DNA of 64,000 bases from Nocardioides luteus (GCF_000960475.2 NZ_JZDQ02000006.1:62001-126000), one strand, 5' to 3'; shown: positions 1 through 9,469, counted from the stretch's first letter. The notes: generated by a model from the sequence alone, not told the origin. Numbers and translations are program-made.

Positions 1-720
1 GTCTTCGAGTACGTCTACCTGGCCCGCCCGGACGCCAACATCGCCGGCCGCAACGTCCACGAGTCCCGCGTCGAGATGGGCCGCGAGCTGGCTCGCGAGT
101 TCCCGGTCGACGCCGACCTGGTCATCCCGGTGCCCGAGTCGGGCATCCCCGCGGCCACCGGCTACGCCCTGGAGAGCGGCCTGCCCTTCGGCCAGGCGTT
201 CGTGAAGAACGGCTACGTGGGGCGCACCTTCATCCAGCCCTCCCAGACCCTGCGCCAGCTCGGCATCCGGCTCAAGCTGAACGTGCTCGAGCACATGGTG
301 CGCGGCAAGAAGGTCGTCGTCGTCGACGACTCGATCGTCCGCGGCAACACCCAGCGCGCCCAGGTGCGGATGCTGCGTGAGGCCGGCGCCCTGGAGGTCC
401 ACGTGCGGATCTCGTCGCCGCCGGTCAAGTGGCCCTGCTTCTACGGCATCGACTTCGCCACCCGCGCCGAGCTGATCGCCAACGGTCTCTCCGTCGACGA
501 GATCGCCGCCTCGGTCGGCGCGGACTCGCTCGGATACATCTCCCTCGACGGGATGATCTCGGCGACCCGCCAGGAGCGCAGCGCGCTCTGCACGGCCTGC
601 TTCACCGGCGAATACCCCGTAGAGCTGCCCGACGAGAGCATGCTCGGCAAGCACCTCCTCGAGGTCTCGCTGCAGTCCCCGACCGAGGGCAAGGCCCTTC
701 CGGTCCTGAACAACCCGTGA
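1..720 (+). CDS. purF: Amidophosphoribosyltransferase, C-terminal part
   Basis: This is the C-terminal 239 codons of PurF, the first committed enzyme of purine synthesis, which makes phosphoribosylamine from PRPP and glutamine. The open frame runs off the left edge of the window, so the start and the glutaminase domain are not seen. The PRPP-binding loop VVVVDDSIVRGNT is plain, as are SGIPAATGYA upstream of it and a Cys-containing tail (CTACFTGEYPV) typical of the family. The stop codon overlaps a possible GTG start of purM, which fits co-transcription. Identification is firm; only completeness is limited by the window. Confidence 0.96.
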   Translation, partial: VFEYVYLARPDANIAGRNVHESRVEMGRELAREFPVDADLVIPVPESGIPAATGYALESGLPFGQAFVKNGYVGRTFIQPSQTLRQLGIRLKLNVLEHMVRGKKVVVVDDSIVRGNTQRAQVRMLREAGALEVHVRISSPPVKWPCFYGIDFATRAELIANGLSVDEIAASVGADSLGYISLDGMISATRQERSALCTACFTGEYPVELPDESMLGKHLLEVSLQSPTEGKALPVLNNP

Positions 721-734
721 TCGGAGATCCATCA

Positions 735-1802
735 GTGAGCCAGACCGAGCCGACCAACGCGTACGCCGCAGCAGGTGTCGACATCCACGCCGGTGACCGC
801 GCCGTGGATCTGATGAAGGTCTGGATCGAGAAGTCCCGGCGCCCCGAGGTGCTCGGCGGGGTCGGCGGCTTCGCCGGCCTCTTCGACGCGAGTGCCCTGA
901 AGGCGTACGAGCGGCCGCTGCTGGCCACCTCGACCGACGGCGTCGGCACCAAGGTCGCGATCGCGCAGGCCCTGGACAAGCACGACACCATCGGGTTCGA
1001 CCTGGTCGGCATGGTCGTCGACGACCTCGTCGTCTGCGGCGCGGAGCCGCTGTTCATGACCGACTACATCGCCACCGGCAAGGTCGTCCCCGAGCGGGTC
1101 GCGGCGATCGTCAAGGGCATCGCGGAGGCCTGTGTCGAGGCCGGCTGTGCGCTGGTCGGCGGCGAGACCGCCGAGCACCCGGGTCTGCTGGCGGCCGACG
1201 AGTACGACGTGGCCGGTGCGGCCACGGGCGTCGTCGAGGCCTCCGGCCTGCTCGGCGCCGACCTGGTGAAGGCGGGCGACGTCGTCCTCGCCATGGAGGC
1301 CTCCGGCCTGCACTCCAACGGCTTCTCCCTGGTCCGCCACGTGCTGCTCAACTCCGGCGCCTACACGCTGGACGCGCAGATCGCCGAGTTCGGCCGTACG
1401 CTCGGTGAGGAGCTCCTCACCCCGACCCGCGTCTACGCCAAGGCCTGCCTCGAGCTGGCCCGTGGCACCCGGACCCACGCGATGTCCCACATCACCGGCG
1501 GCGGCCTGGCCGCCAACCTGGAGCGGGTCATGCCCGCGGAGCTCTCCGCGCGCATCGACCGCGCCACCTGGACCCCGGCACCCGTCTTCGACCTCGTCCG
1601 CCGCACCGGCTCCGTGGCCCTGCAGGACCTGGAGATGACCCTCAACTGCGGCGTCGGCATGGTCGCCCTGATCGACCCCGAGGACGTCGACGAGGCCGTC
1701 CGCATCCTCGCCGGCCACGACATCCGCGCCTGGGCCGCCGGTGAGGTCACCGACACGCCGGGTGGCAAGGTCGAGCTCACCGGGGCGTACGCGGGCTGGT
1801 GA
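735..1802 (+). CDS. purM: Phosphoribosylformylglycinamidine cyclo-ligase
   Basis: PurM (AIR synthetase, 355 aa) closes the imidazole ring in step five of purine synthesis, in the cytosol, using ATP. The N-terminal ATP-binding half shows STDGVGTK and VVDDLVVCGAEPLFMTDY; the C-terminal half shows HITGGGLAANLERVMP. Length is normal for the family. I place the start at GTG 735 because GGAG lies 8 bases upstream; an in-frame GTG at 717 that overlaps the purF stop is the alternative. The gene directly follows purF and is followed by a palindromic element that probably ends the transcript. Confidence 0.96.
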   Translation: MSQTEPTNAYAAAGVDIHAGDRAVDLMKVWIEKSRRPEVLGGVGGFAGLFDASALKAYERPLLATSTDGVGTKVAIAQALDKHDTIGFDLVGMVVDDLVVCGAEPLFMTDYIATGKVVPERVAAIVKGIAEACVEAGCALVGGETAEHPGLLAADEYDVAGAATGVVEASGLLGADLVKAGDVVLAMEASGLHSNGFSLVRHVLLNSGAYTLDAQIAEFGRTLGEELLTPTRVYAKACLELARGTRTHAMSHITGGGLAANLERVMPAELSARIDRATWTPAPVFDLVRRTGSVALQDLEMTLNCGVGMVALIDPEDVDEAVRILAGHDIRAWAAGEVTDTPGGKVELTGAYAGW

Positions 1803-1809
1803 GCTCGTA

Positions 1810-1897
1810 GGAATACCCGGTTAACCGGGTATTCCTGCACTTCTCAGGCATTGCAACACCTGAGAAGTGCAGGCTTCACCGGTTGACCGGGTATCCC
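1810..1897. repeat. Compound palindromic element, copy 1
   Basis: The convergent junction of purM and phoX contains a perfect 26-bp palindrome (1810-1835, core ATACCCGGTTAACCGGGTAT), then a hairpin with 15-bp perfect arms (1834-1848 and 1859-1873, CCTGCACTTCTCAGG) around a 10-nt loop. A degraded second copy of the first palindrome follows (about 1878-1897). The same two modules recur at 52651-52722, again between convergent genes. It may be a bidirectional terminator, a REP-like repeat, or both. Confidence 0.85.
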
Positions 1898-1907
1898 GCC
1901 CGCCCGA

Positions 1908-4022
1908 TCAGGCCTTGCGCACCTGCACGACCGCAGGCCGCGGGCCGCGGAAGTCGCCCTCGGCGGCGGTGCCCTCGACGTAGTCGGGGAAGTAGGAGTT
2001 CGGTGCCTCCCAGGTCCCCTCCTCGCCCGGGTGCTGGACCGCGACGAAGACCGAGCCGTCGCGGTCGTGGATGACCGGACCGCAGGTCTCGGCGTCGCGG
2101 GGGACGGCGAGGAACTGCTGGACGTGGCCGCGCTCGGGGCCGGCGAGCGGGACCTTGAAGAGCCCGTCGAGCTTCTGGATCGAGCTCGGCGCGCCGTCGG
2201 TGGAGATCCACAGGTTGCCCTCGGAGTCGAAGGCGAGGTTGTCCGGGCAGGAGATCGGCGAGACCTTGTCCTTCGGGTAGCCCGCGAAGTAGGTCGCGCC
2301 GTTCACCGCCGGGTCGCCGGCGACGATGACGAGGTTCCAGCGGAAGACGCGCGAGGTGTGGTCGCCGTCGTCCTCGGTGATCTCGACGATGTGACCGTCG
2401 CGGTTGGTGTTGCGCGGGTTGGGCTCGTCGGCCGGGGCCTTGCCCGTGGTGCCGCGCTGGGAGTTGTTGGTGCAGGCGACGTACACCTTGCCGGTCTTCG
2501 GCGAGGGCTGGACGTCCTCGCAGCGGTCCATCTTGGTGGCGCCGGCCTTGTCGGCGGCGAGGCGGGTGTAGACGAGCACCTGCTCGACGCTCATCCCGGC
2601 GATCTGGCTGCGACCGTTCTTCACCAGCGGGATCCACTGGCCGTAGCCGTCGAACTGACCGTCGCTCGGCAGGGTGCCGGTGCCGTCGATCTCGCTCGCC
2701 GGCGAGTCGCCGTGGAAGCGCGCGACGTAGAGGTCGCCCTCGTCGAGCAGGGTGAGGTTCCGGCGGCGGTCGGTGGGGTTGTAGCGGCCCTTGGAGACGA
2801 ACTTGTAGAGGTAGTCGAAGCGCTCGTCGTCGCCCATGTAGGCCACCACGTGGCCGTTGTCGGCGACGATGACGTTCGCGCCCTCGTGCTTGAGGCGGCC
2901 CATCGAGGTGTGCTTCTTCGGCATCGAGGTCGGGTCGGTCGGGTCGATCTCGACGATGTAGCCGAAGCGGTTCGGCTCGTTGGCGTAGTCGGCCGAGCGC
3001 GCGTCGAAGCGGGGCTCGATGGCCTCCCAGCCGTACGTCGACGGCTTGTCGGCCAGGCCGTAGCGCTTCTCCTCCGCCGAGGTGCCGGTGGCGTGGAAGT
3101 AGCCGTTGAAGTTCTCCTCGCCCGACAGGATCGTGCCCCACGGCGTGGTGCCGCCGGAGCAGTTGCCGATCGTGCCCAGCGCCACGGTGCCGGTCGGGTC
3201 GGCGGCGGTCTTGAGCAGGTCGCTGCCGGCAGCCGGGCCGGTGAGCTTGAACGGGGTGGAGGCGGTGATGCGGCGGTTCTTCGGAGCCGAGGGGACGTAC
3301 GTCCACTTCTCGCCCGGCGCGGAGCGCTCGAGCTCGACGATCCCGAAGCCGTGGGCGGCCATCGCGATCTTCAGCTGCTCGGTGGCGTCGAGGCCCGGCG
3401 GGAACATGATGTTGGGGTTGACGTACTCGTTGTTGCAGCACAGCAGGGCCTTGGTGCCGGCCTTGTTGGTCACGATGACGTCGGTGTAGTCGTTGTTGTA
3501 GCCCCAGGCGAGCGCCTGCTTCTCGGCCGTCTGGCTGTTGACGTCGAAGGGAACGCCGCCGGGCAGGATCGGGTCGCCCCAGCGGATGATCGGGTCCCAG
3601 GTGTAGCCCTGCGGGACCACGAAGGTGTCCTCGGTGGACGCGACGGGGGTGATCGCCTTGAACGGAAGGATCGTACGTCCGGCCGTGCCGCGGCCGGCGG
3701 CGAGACCCGCCTGGACGGGGCCGGCGGCGGCCGCGAGGCCGCTGCTGCCGACGGCGAGGGCGACGGCGCCCGCACCGGCGAGACCCAGCGCGTGGCGGCG
3801 GCTGAGCGCCTTGCCGGCGATGTCACGGAAGTAGCCGTTGTCGGAGGTGTTGGGTGCGGGCTTGGCGCACGCGCTGTCGCACTTGAGGGCGCAGGTCACG
3901 GCGCTGCGCTTGCCGCGCGTGTGGCCGCTCATGGGCAGCAGAGCGCGGGGGGCGGGTGCTCCGTGCGCGTCGCTGCACGATGGGCAGGCGGTGTCGGTCT
4001 GGATGTCGCTCAGTTCGGTCAC
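1908..4022 (-). CDS. phoX: Tat-exported PhoX-family alkaline phosphatase
   Basis: A 704-aa member of the PhoX/DUF839 family, calcium- and iron-dependent phosphatases that release phosphate from organic esters outside the cell. A twin-arginine signal (SRRHALGLAG) sits near residue 74, followed by a hydrophobic Ala-rich stretch; the long pre-Tat leader with paired Cys (CALKCDSACAKP) is typical of actinobacterial PhoX. Internal motifs include NCSGGTTPWGTILSGEENFNG and a repeated beta-propeller pattern. I prefer GTG 4022; a TTG at 4064 would add 14 residues but has no ribosome site. A PHO box lies about 100 bp upstream, so phosphate starvation control is likely. Confidence 0.9.
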   Translation of the reverse strand: MTELSDIQTDTACPSCSDAHGAPAPRALLPMSGHTRGKRSAVTCALKCDSACAKPAPNTSDNGYFRDIAGKALSRRHALGLAGAGAVALAVGSSGLAAAAGPVQAGLAAGRGTAGRTILPFKAITPVASTEDTFVVPQGYTWDPIIRWGDPILPGGVPFDVNSQTAEKQALAWGYNNDYTDVIVTNKAGTKALLCCNNEYVNPNIMFPPGLDATEQLKIAMAAHGFGIVELERSAPGEKWTYVPSAPKNRRITASTPFKLTGPAAGSDLLKTAADPTGTVALGTIGNCSGGTTPWGTILSGEENFNGYFHATGTSAEEKRYGLADKPSTYGWEAIEPRFDARSADYANEPNRFGYIVEIDPTDPTSMPKKHTSMGRLKHEGANVIVADNGHVVAYMGDDERFDYLYKFVSKGRYNPTDRRRNLTLLDEGDLYVARFHGDSPASEIDGTGTLPSDGQFDGYGQWIPLVKNGRSQIAGMSVEQVLVYTRLAADKAGATKMDRCEDVQPSPKTGKVYVACTNNSQRGTTGKAPADEPNPRNTNRDGHIVEITEDDGDHTSRVFRWNLVIVAGDPAVNGATYFAGYPKDKVSPISCPDNLAFDSEGNLWISTDGAPSSIQKLDGLFKVPLAGPERGHVQQFLAVPRDAETCGPVIHDRDGSVFVAVQHPGEEGTWEAPNSYFPDYVEGTAAEGDFRGPRPAVVQVRKA

Positions 4023-4120
4023 TGCAGTTCCGTTCAAGACGCGGGGTTTTGTCAGATCTCCCAAGAATCGGAAGGGAGGCTATGTGCGGCGGGTCAACCG
4101 CCCGGCCCCGCAATCTGTCG

Positions 4121-4142
4121 CCGAGGTGAACGGCGAATGACG
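4121..4142 (-). promoter_or_regulatory. PHO box upstream of phoX
   Basis: Read in the direction of phoX, two 11-bp units lie head to tail, CGTCATTCGCC and GTTCACCTCGG. They match the actinobacterial PhoP direct-repeat pattern (G G/T TCA YYY R S G) at about 9 and 10 of 11 positions. The spacing and orientation match those of the pstS site in this window. PhoP itself is not encoded here. Confidence 0.6.
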
Positions 4143-4312
4143 ACTCATCAGGCCCAGAATCGTGTGACGTCAGTAACATTCGCTGCCAGCGAACGGATTT
4201 TCGACACCCCGGCGTGCGGATTCTTGGGATGAACCGGTAGCGTTATCCCTACGAGAAACCTGTGAACAGCCCGGGACTATCCCGGCCAAGTGCGACGAGG
4301 GGGCTGGACCCT

Positions 4313-4504
4313 ATGGGGCGCGGCCGAGCGAAAGCCAAGCAGACGAAGGTCGCACGCGACCTGAAGTACCGGACCTATGAGACGGACTTCGGGGCCCTTG
4401 CGCGCGAACTTCACGGTGATGAAGACACCAGTCAGAAGTCCGATCAGAAGCCGGACGACTACGACGACTGGTCGGACTACGACGCGGGATCCTCGCGCGA
4501 CTAG
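4313..4504 (+). CDS. DUF3073 protein
   Basis: A 63-aa protein of the actinobacterial DUF3073 family. The start MGRGRAKAKQTKVARDLKY is the family signature: a Lys/Arg-rich N-terminus followed by an acidic Asp-rich tail (DDYDDWSDYDAGSSRD). Function is unknown. It is commonly found just downstream of purM; here phoX has come between them on the other strand. I chose ATG 4313 because a GAGGGGG ribosome site lies just upstream and the family begins at this point; an upstream GTG at 4262 would add 17 unconserved residues. Confidence 0.85.
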   Translation: MGRGRAKAKQTKVARDLKYRTYETDFGALARELHGDEDTSQKSDQKPDDYDDWSDYDAGSSRD

Positions 4505-4553
4505 GGTCTGTCGGCCACGGCGGCAACGTCTTGGTCGACATCCCTCAGACTGA

Positions 4554-5861
4554 TCAGCCCCTGGTTGATCGGCTCAGGACAACCTCCCCGTGAGTGCCGT
4601 AGCCGGGTAGCCGGCCGCCGTGAGGCGTGCCGTCGAAGGCGACGTGCAACCACTCGTTCCCCACCGGGATCAGCGTGGGCCACGGAAGGTTCGACACGTA
4701 CGCCGAGCTGAGCTCTGCGACCTCGTTGAGGTCCAGGTCGAAGATCGGGTAGCGAGCACGGACGCGACGCGGGTTGTCGCGTCCGTCGCTGGCGCCGACC
4801 ACGAACGTGCCGCCCAGCGGGACGAGCGTGGTGCCCTCGGTGGCTCTCCGGTCGGTTCGTGCTGCCCTCAGGGCGAGCGCGTCCAGGCTCGGTCCGCCGG
4901 CGAGCACGGGGTGGAACTCGAAGTACCTCTCCGCGCTCACGTAGCCGACCAGCCATTCGCCGTCATGGCGGACGAGGTGAGGGTCCCAGACCCCGACCGA
5001 GGTGAACCCGTCCGTGGGCAGCGTGAGCGGGCTCGCGTCGAGCACGTGCTCGCCCCTGGTCAGGTCCTCGCGCGAGCGGGCGACGATGACGCCGACCGGG
5101 TTCCAGGGCTTGCTCGGGTCCGTCTTGTCCGGCGCCTTGAACGAGGCCCACGTGCTCGTCGCGACCAGCCACTCGTCGCCGTCGCGCACCAGATGGGTCG
5201 CGTGGTCGCCGTGGACCAGCCCGTCGCGGCGGAAGTAGAGCGCGCCACGATGGACGAGGTCGTACGTCACCGGGTCGAGGGTCCACACCGAGGTGTGCGC
5301 CGTGGGGAAGAAGCCTGGCCCGGCGCTGGTGGCGGTGAGCAGCAGGCTGCCGTCGTCGTCGCGGAACGGCGAGCCGTCGGCGTACGTCACGACCCGGATG
5401 TCGCGCAGTCCGAGCTGTCCGAACGCACCGGTGCGCACGTCCACCGCCGAGCCCTCGTGGCTCGTGGTCAGACCGGCGAGCCAGGATTCCGCACGCGGCT
5501 CGATCCCGAGCTCGGCGAGGTCGACCCGTGCCCGCGCGACCCACTCGCCGCCCGCGAAGGTCAGTGCGGTCAGCATCGTCCCGGTCAGCGTCAGCGCGAA
5601 CCGGGCGACCCCACGACCGGCCCGGCCGTGCCGCCGGCTCGCGTGGGACGTACGCCGCGACCCGGTCGTCACCGTGAGCCAGACCCGCCGACCGTCGTAG
5701 CTCGCGGTGAGCACGTCCCCACCTGAGGCGAAGGTCAGCGAGGCCGGGCCGTCACAGGCCGCCTCGATCGCGGCGTTGGCCGCGGGCCGGGAGGGGCTGG
5801 TGGACTCGACCGCGATCGTGACGGGGCGCTGGCGACGTACGATCTCGAATTCGGGAAACAT
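4554..5861 (-). CDS. Beta-propeller glycosidase-like protein (GH43/GH117-type)
   Basis: A 435-aa protein with no signal peptide. The second half has the repeated blade pattern of five-bladed beta-propeller glycoside hydrolases: HTSVWTLDPVTYDLVHRGALY, DHATHLVRDGDEWLVATS, VWDPHLVRHDGEWLVGYVS and ARYPIFDLDLNEVAELSSAY. Acidic residues at blade starts (WDPHLV and similar) are where catalytic Asp residues sit in GH43. The N-terminal 130 residues look like a separate beta-sandwich. Substrate cannot be told from sequence. It stands alone on the minus strand, 33 bp from the large membrane protein upstream of it, and could be co-transcribed with that gene. Glycosidase function is inference from the fold pattern. 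Confidence 0.6.
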   Translation of the reverse strand: MFPEFEIVRRQRPVTIAVESTSPSRPAANAAIEAACDGPASLTFASGGDVLTASYDGRRVWLTVTTGSRRTSHASRRHGRAGRGVARFALTLTGTMLTALTFAGGEWVARARVDLAELGIEPRAESWLAGLTTSHEGSAVDVRTGAFGQLGLRDIRVVTYADGSPFRDDDGSLLLTATSAGPGFFPTAHTSVWTLDPVTYDLVHRGALYFRRDGLVHGDHATHLVRDGDEWLVATSTWASFKAPDKTDPSKPWNPVGVIVARSREDLTRGEHVLDASPLTLPTDGFTSVGVWDPHLVRHDGEWLVGYVSAERYFEFHPVLAGGPSLDALALRAARTDRRATEGTTLVPLGGTFVVGASDGRDNPRRVRARYPIFDLDLNEVAELSSAYVSNLPWPTLIPVGNEWLHVAFDGTPHGGRLPGYGTHGEVVLSRSTRG

Positions 5862-5894
5862 CGGCTCCAGTCTTCCGGGCGCGTGGACAGCGTC

Positions 5895-8800
5895 CTAACG
5901 CAACCCCCGGACATAGGCCGTCGCCCGCCGCAGATCGTGGAGCCGCGCCTCCCAGGTGATGCCGAGGAAGAGCAGCAGGAGCCCGGCCGCACCGAGCACC
6001 CACCACTGCTGCAACGACTCCGCCGACGGCATCTGCGCCAGGGCCAGGACGGAGGCGACCAGGGCGCCACCGACCAGTGGTGCGGCCCAGCGCAGCAGGG
6101 CGCCGCCGATGATGAAGGCGAGGCAGGCGATGCCGAGCACGGCGGTCCGCATCGAGACGGGATCCTGGAGGGCTGCCGGGACGGACGGGACGAGCGCCAG
6201 GAAGACACCGGGTCCGAGGACCGGCAGCGAGGCGACCTCCCGGTCGAGGCGGAGCCTGACCACGCCGAAGACGATCAGCGCGATCGCGGGCGGCAGGGTG
6301 TAGGACTCCCAGGTCGCCACCGAGGTGTCGACCAGCCGGATCCACAGCGCGATGGTGGCCAGCGAGAGGCCGACCCAGCCGAGCCAACGGCGCTCGGGAC
6401 GGGCGATCGCGTGCGCCGAGACACCGGCAGCGGCCAGGAAGAGGAGGATGCTCAGCCAGGGGAGGTCGACGCCGCGCGACCCGACCGCGACCGGTCCGTC
6501 CGGGGTCAGCACGATCGTCGGGCCGAGGCTGACCGTGCCGACGACGATCGTGACGACCGCGGCCACCGCGGCGGTGATCTCGGCCGAGGGCAGCAGCCGG
6601 AAGATCGTGACGAGGGTCAGGATGACGATGATCCCGGCTGCGGCGTGCGGTTTCGCGATGTCGTTGAGGTTCGCGAACATCCAGCAGAAGGCCGTCAGCG
6701 TGATGATCCAGTAGGGCGCGGTGACGGCCTTGGCCTGCGGCTCCTGGGTGAGGCGATCGACAGCGATCGCCGCGGCGGTGAGCACGCCGGCCACCACCAG
6801 CGCCAGCAGCTCGTTGGTGAAGGCCGCGCCGAGCGAGCCCAGGCCGAGCAGGCCGGCGATCGTGAGCCGCGGTCCGGACTGCTGCGGCTCGTGACGCAGG
6901 ATCGTCGCGATGCACATGACCCCGGCGATCAGCAGCAGGATCGCCAGCCAGTCGGTGTCCACCCTCCAGCCGTCGGCGACGGCACCCAGGCCGATCGACA
7001 CCGCGGCACCGGCGGCGGCCGCGGCCTCGATGGCCGGGCTGCGGCGGACGAGCACGATGACGCCCATCGCGACGACGACCACCACCGCGGTGTAGGGGCG
7101 ATCGACGTCGGCCAGCCGCGCCGCCTGCCAGACTGCTGCGGTCAGGGCGAGGATCCAGTAGGCGGTCGCCACCTCCCTGGTCGTCCCGGACTGCATCCGG
7201 TCGACGATGACGGCGAGTGCGGTGAGGATGACGGTCACGACCAGGGCCGGCACGTCTCCGGAGAGGACCGCGGCCGTGGCCGCGCCGATGCCGACGGTGC
7301 CGGCCACGGCCAGCGCGGGAGGCTGGCGGTGGTGCAGGCCGATCGCCGCGGCGAGGATGGTGGCGAGGGTCAGCATGACCGCTGCCCAGGTGACGTCGAC
7401 CGCGCCGATCCCGATCGAGATCGCGGCGCAGGCCACGGTCGCCCACCAGCCCGACGCCCGGAAGCGGAAGAACGTGATCAGGCCGAGCACCGTGACGATC
7501 ACGCACGCGGCCCACTGCCGCTCCACGTCGATCAGTGGCGCGAGCGACCACAGGCCGAGGGTGAGCGTCGCGACCGAGTAGCTGGCGGTGACCTCGCGGT
7601 CGGCACCGACCAGACCCTGCCCCGCGTACGCAGCCACCCCCGCCAGCGCGAGCGCGACGACCACGGTGAGTAGGTCGCTTGGCAGGGCGGAGGCCAGCGC
7701 GACCACGCCGAAGATGCCGGCGGCGATGAGCCGTGGCCGCCGCTCCGCCCACCAGGCGAGCGCGACGGCGACGCCGAGCAGCAGCAGCGCCGGGACCAGC
7801 AGCGGGGCGCCGTAGCAGGCGGCCGTGACCGCGAACCCGGAGAGACCGCCGGAGAAGATGATCCAGCGGATCGTGGGTCGGTAGGTGCGGAACGCGGGCG
7901 GGTTGGCCCGGTAGAACCAGGCGGTGCCGAGGGCGAGGATCGCGAGCAGCGCCGGCAGCGTCAGCCAGCCCGGGAGCAACGGATCAGGACCCGTGACCGC
8001 GGTGAAGGCGGACTCGGTCCAGGGCACGGCCGCGAGCCGGACGGCGGCCGAGGCCGTCAGGACGAGCACGGTGATGCCCAGGCCGGCGGCGTACGGGGTC
8101 AGCGCGCCGGCGGCCCAGCGCCAGGGGCGGGGGAGGGTCATGAGGGCGCCGGCGGCGATCAGGGTGACGATCACGGCCACGACGGTCAGGGTCACCGCGC
8201 CGTCGTCGAGGGCCGGCTGGGTGAAGGTGTAGGCGGCGATCAGGAGCGAGACCCCGACCATCGCGACCTTCGCGTCCTTGGGCAGCGGGAACAGCAGCGC
8301 CACGACCGTCAGCACCGCGGCGGCCCCGAGCAGCAGCGGCAGGGTGCCGCCGCGCAGCAGCTCGGAGCCGGTCAGCGCCGGGTCGGCCAGGCCGCGGGCG
8401 ATCAGCAACAGCCAGAAGCCCGCCATCACGACCATCGAGCCGAGGGTCAGCGCCTGGAGGTCGGTCTTGCTGGCGACGATCACCACGACGAGCGCGATGA
8501 CCGCGGCGATCAGCGGGAACCAGATGAGGTCGGAGATGAGCTCGAGGCCTATCAGGGCGGTGAGTACGCCGGCGGCGGCCGCCACCTGTGGCCCGATCAC
8601 CGAGTCGAGCTTCTCGGTGCGCGCGCCGACCAGGGACATCGCGGTGCCCGCCAGGAAGACCGCGATGCCGACGATGACCAGGAAGCCACGGTCCCAGTCG
8701 GCGCCACCGAGCCAACCGGCGTACTTCATCCCGGCTATGTCCAGGGCGAGGAGTCCCAGCGCCAGGGTCCACACGCCTTCGGTGCCGGCGCGCAGCTCGA

Positions 8801-9347
8801 GATGCATCAGCAGCGCGCCGCCGACCGTGAAGAGCGCGGTGAAGATCAGCAGCATCGTGGTGCGGCCGCCGAGGCCCATCGCCGCCCAGGCGACGGCGAG
8901 GAAGATGACGCCCGCGACCAGCAGGAAGAGCACGCCGACGCCGACCAGGATCAGCGGCACCGTGATCGGCGCCCGCCGGGCCAGCGGAGCACCCGGGAAC
9001 GCCGCAGGTCCCGCGACGGCCGTCGCCGCCGGAGCGGCGGGAGCGGGCGGAGCGGCGGGCGCCGCGAGCGGTGCGGCGACCGGCTCGGGCTGGATCTGCG
9101 GCGGCGCCGGAGGCGGCGCGACCGGCAGCGGTGCCGGGGCCGGCGGCGGCGTCCGTCGAGCGGCTCGGTTGGCCTCCTCGCGGATCGAGCGCAACCGGGT
9201 CATGAGTACGTCGGCCCGCAGCAGCGTCCCGTAGAGCTCTTGGGCGACGGCGTTCTCCAGCGGCAGCCCACAGTGCGGGCACGGGCTGGTGCCGGGCTCG
9301 AAGGCCTCCCGGCAGTCGGGGCAGCGACCAGGATCGGCGTACTTCAC
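5895..9347 (-). CDS. Giant zinc-ribbon polytopic membrane protein, unknown function
   Basis: An approximately 1150-aa protein I cannot name. It begins with a zinc ribbon of two Cys pairs (CPDC near residue 8 and CPHC near residue 23), a short helical region (residues 30-65), and an Ala/Pro-rich linker of about 80 residues. The rest is almost wholly hydrophobic, with roughly 30 predicted membrane helices interrupted by short loops. I place the start at GTG 9347 with an AGGA site about 10 bases upstream; a TTG at 9353 is possible. The layout (cytosolic sensor-like ribbon, flexible linker, many helices) resembles other uncharacterised actinobacterial membrane proteins. No transporter or enzyme signature was recognised. 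Confidence 0.7.
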   Translation of the reverse strand: MKYADPGRCPDCREAFEPGTSPCPHCGLPLENAVAQELYGTLLRADVLMTRLRSIREEANRAARRTPPPAPAPLPVAPPPAPPQIQPEPVAAPLAAPAAPPAPAAPAATAVAGPAAFPGAPLARRAPITVPLILVGVGVLFLLVAGVIFLAVAWAAMGLGGRTTMLLIFTALFTVGGALLMHLELRAGTEGVWTLALGLLALDIAGMKYAGWLGGADWDRGFLVIVGIAVFLAGTAMSLVGARTEKLDSVIGPQVAAAAGVLTALIGLELISDLIWFPLIAAVIALVVVIVASKTDLQALTLGSMVVMAGFWLLLIARGLADPALTGSELLRGGTLPLLLGAAAVLTVVALLFPLPKDAKVAMVGVSLLIAAYTFTQPALDDGAVTLTVVAVIVTLIAAGALMTLPRPWRWAAGALTPYAAGLGITVLVLTASAAVRLAAVPWTESAFTAVTGPDPLLPGWLTLPALLAILALGTAWFYRANPPAFRTYRPTIRWIIFSGGLSGFAVTAACYGAPLLVPALLLLGVAVALAWWAERRPRLIAAGIFGVVALASALPSDLLTVVVALALAGVAAYAGQGLVGADREVTASYSVATLTLGLWSLAPLIDVERQWAACVIVTVLGLITFFRFRASGWWATVACAAISIGIGAVDVTWAAVMLTLATILAAAIGLHHRQPPALAVAGTVGIGAATAAVLSGDVPALVVTVILTALAVIVDRMQSGTTREVATAYWILALTAAVWQAARLADVDRPYTAVVVVVAMGVIVLVRRSPAIEAAAAAGAAVSIGLGAVADGWRVDTDWLAILLLIAGVMCIATILRHEPQQSGPRLTIAGLLGLGSLGAAFTNELLALVVAGVLTAAAIAVDRLTQEPQAKAVTAPYWIITLTAFCWMFANLNDIAKPHAAAGIIVILTLVTIFRLLPSAEITAAVAAVVTIVVGTVSLGPTIVLTPDGPVAVGSRGVDLPWLSILLFLAAAGVSAHAIARPERRWLGWVGLSLATIALWIRLVDTSVATWESYTLPPAIALIVFGVVRLRLDREVASLPVLGPGVFLALVPSVPAALQDPVSMRTAVLGIACLAFIIGGALLRWAAPLVGGALVASVLALAQMPSAESLQQWWVLGAAGLLLLFLGITWEARLHDLRRATAYVRGLR

Positions 9348-9469
9348 AGCCAACCATCCTTGCGTAGTTCCGCCGAAGCGTGTGCGGGAAACGCAGAGCC
9401 CTGAGATGGAGTCGCGAAATGACAACCGGCTTCGACCCATCGCTGCAGGTCGAAGCCGGTTGTTGCTTG

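Noticed and set aside
4023..4064. TTG start extending PhoX by 14 residues
   Set aside because: No ribosome site before it; GTG 4022 fits better.
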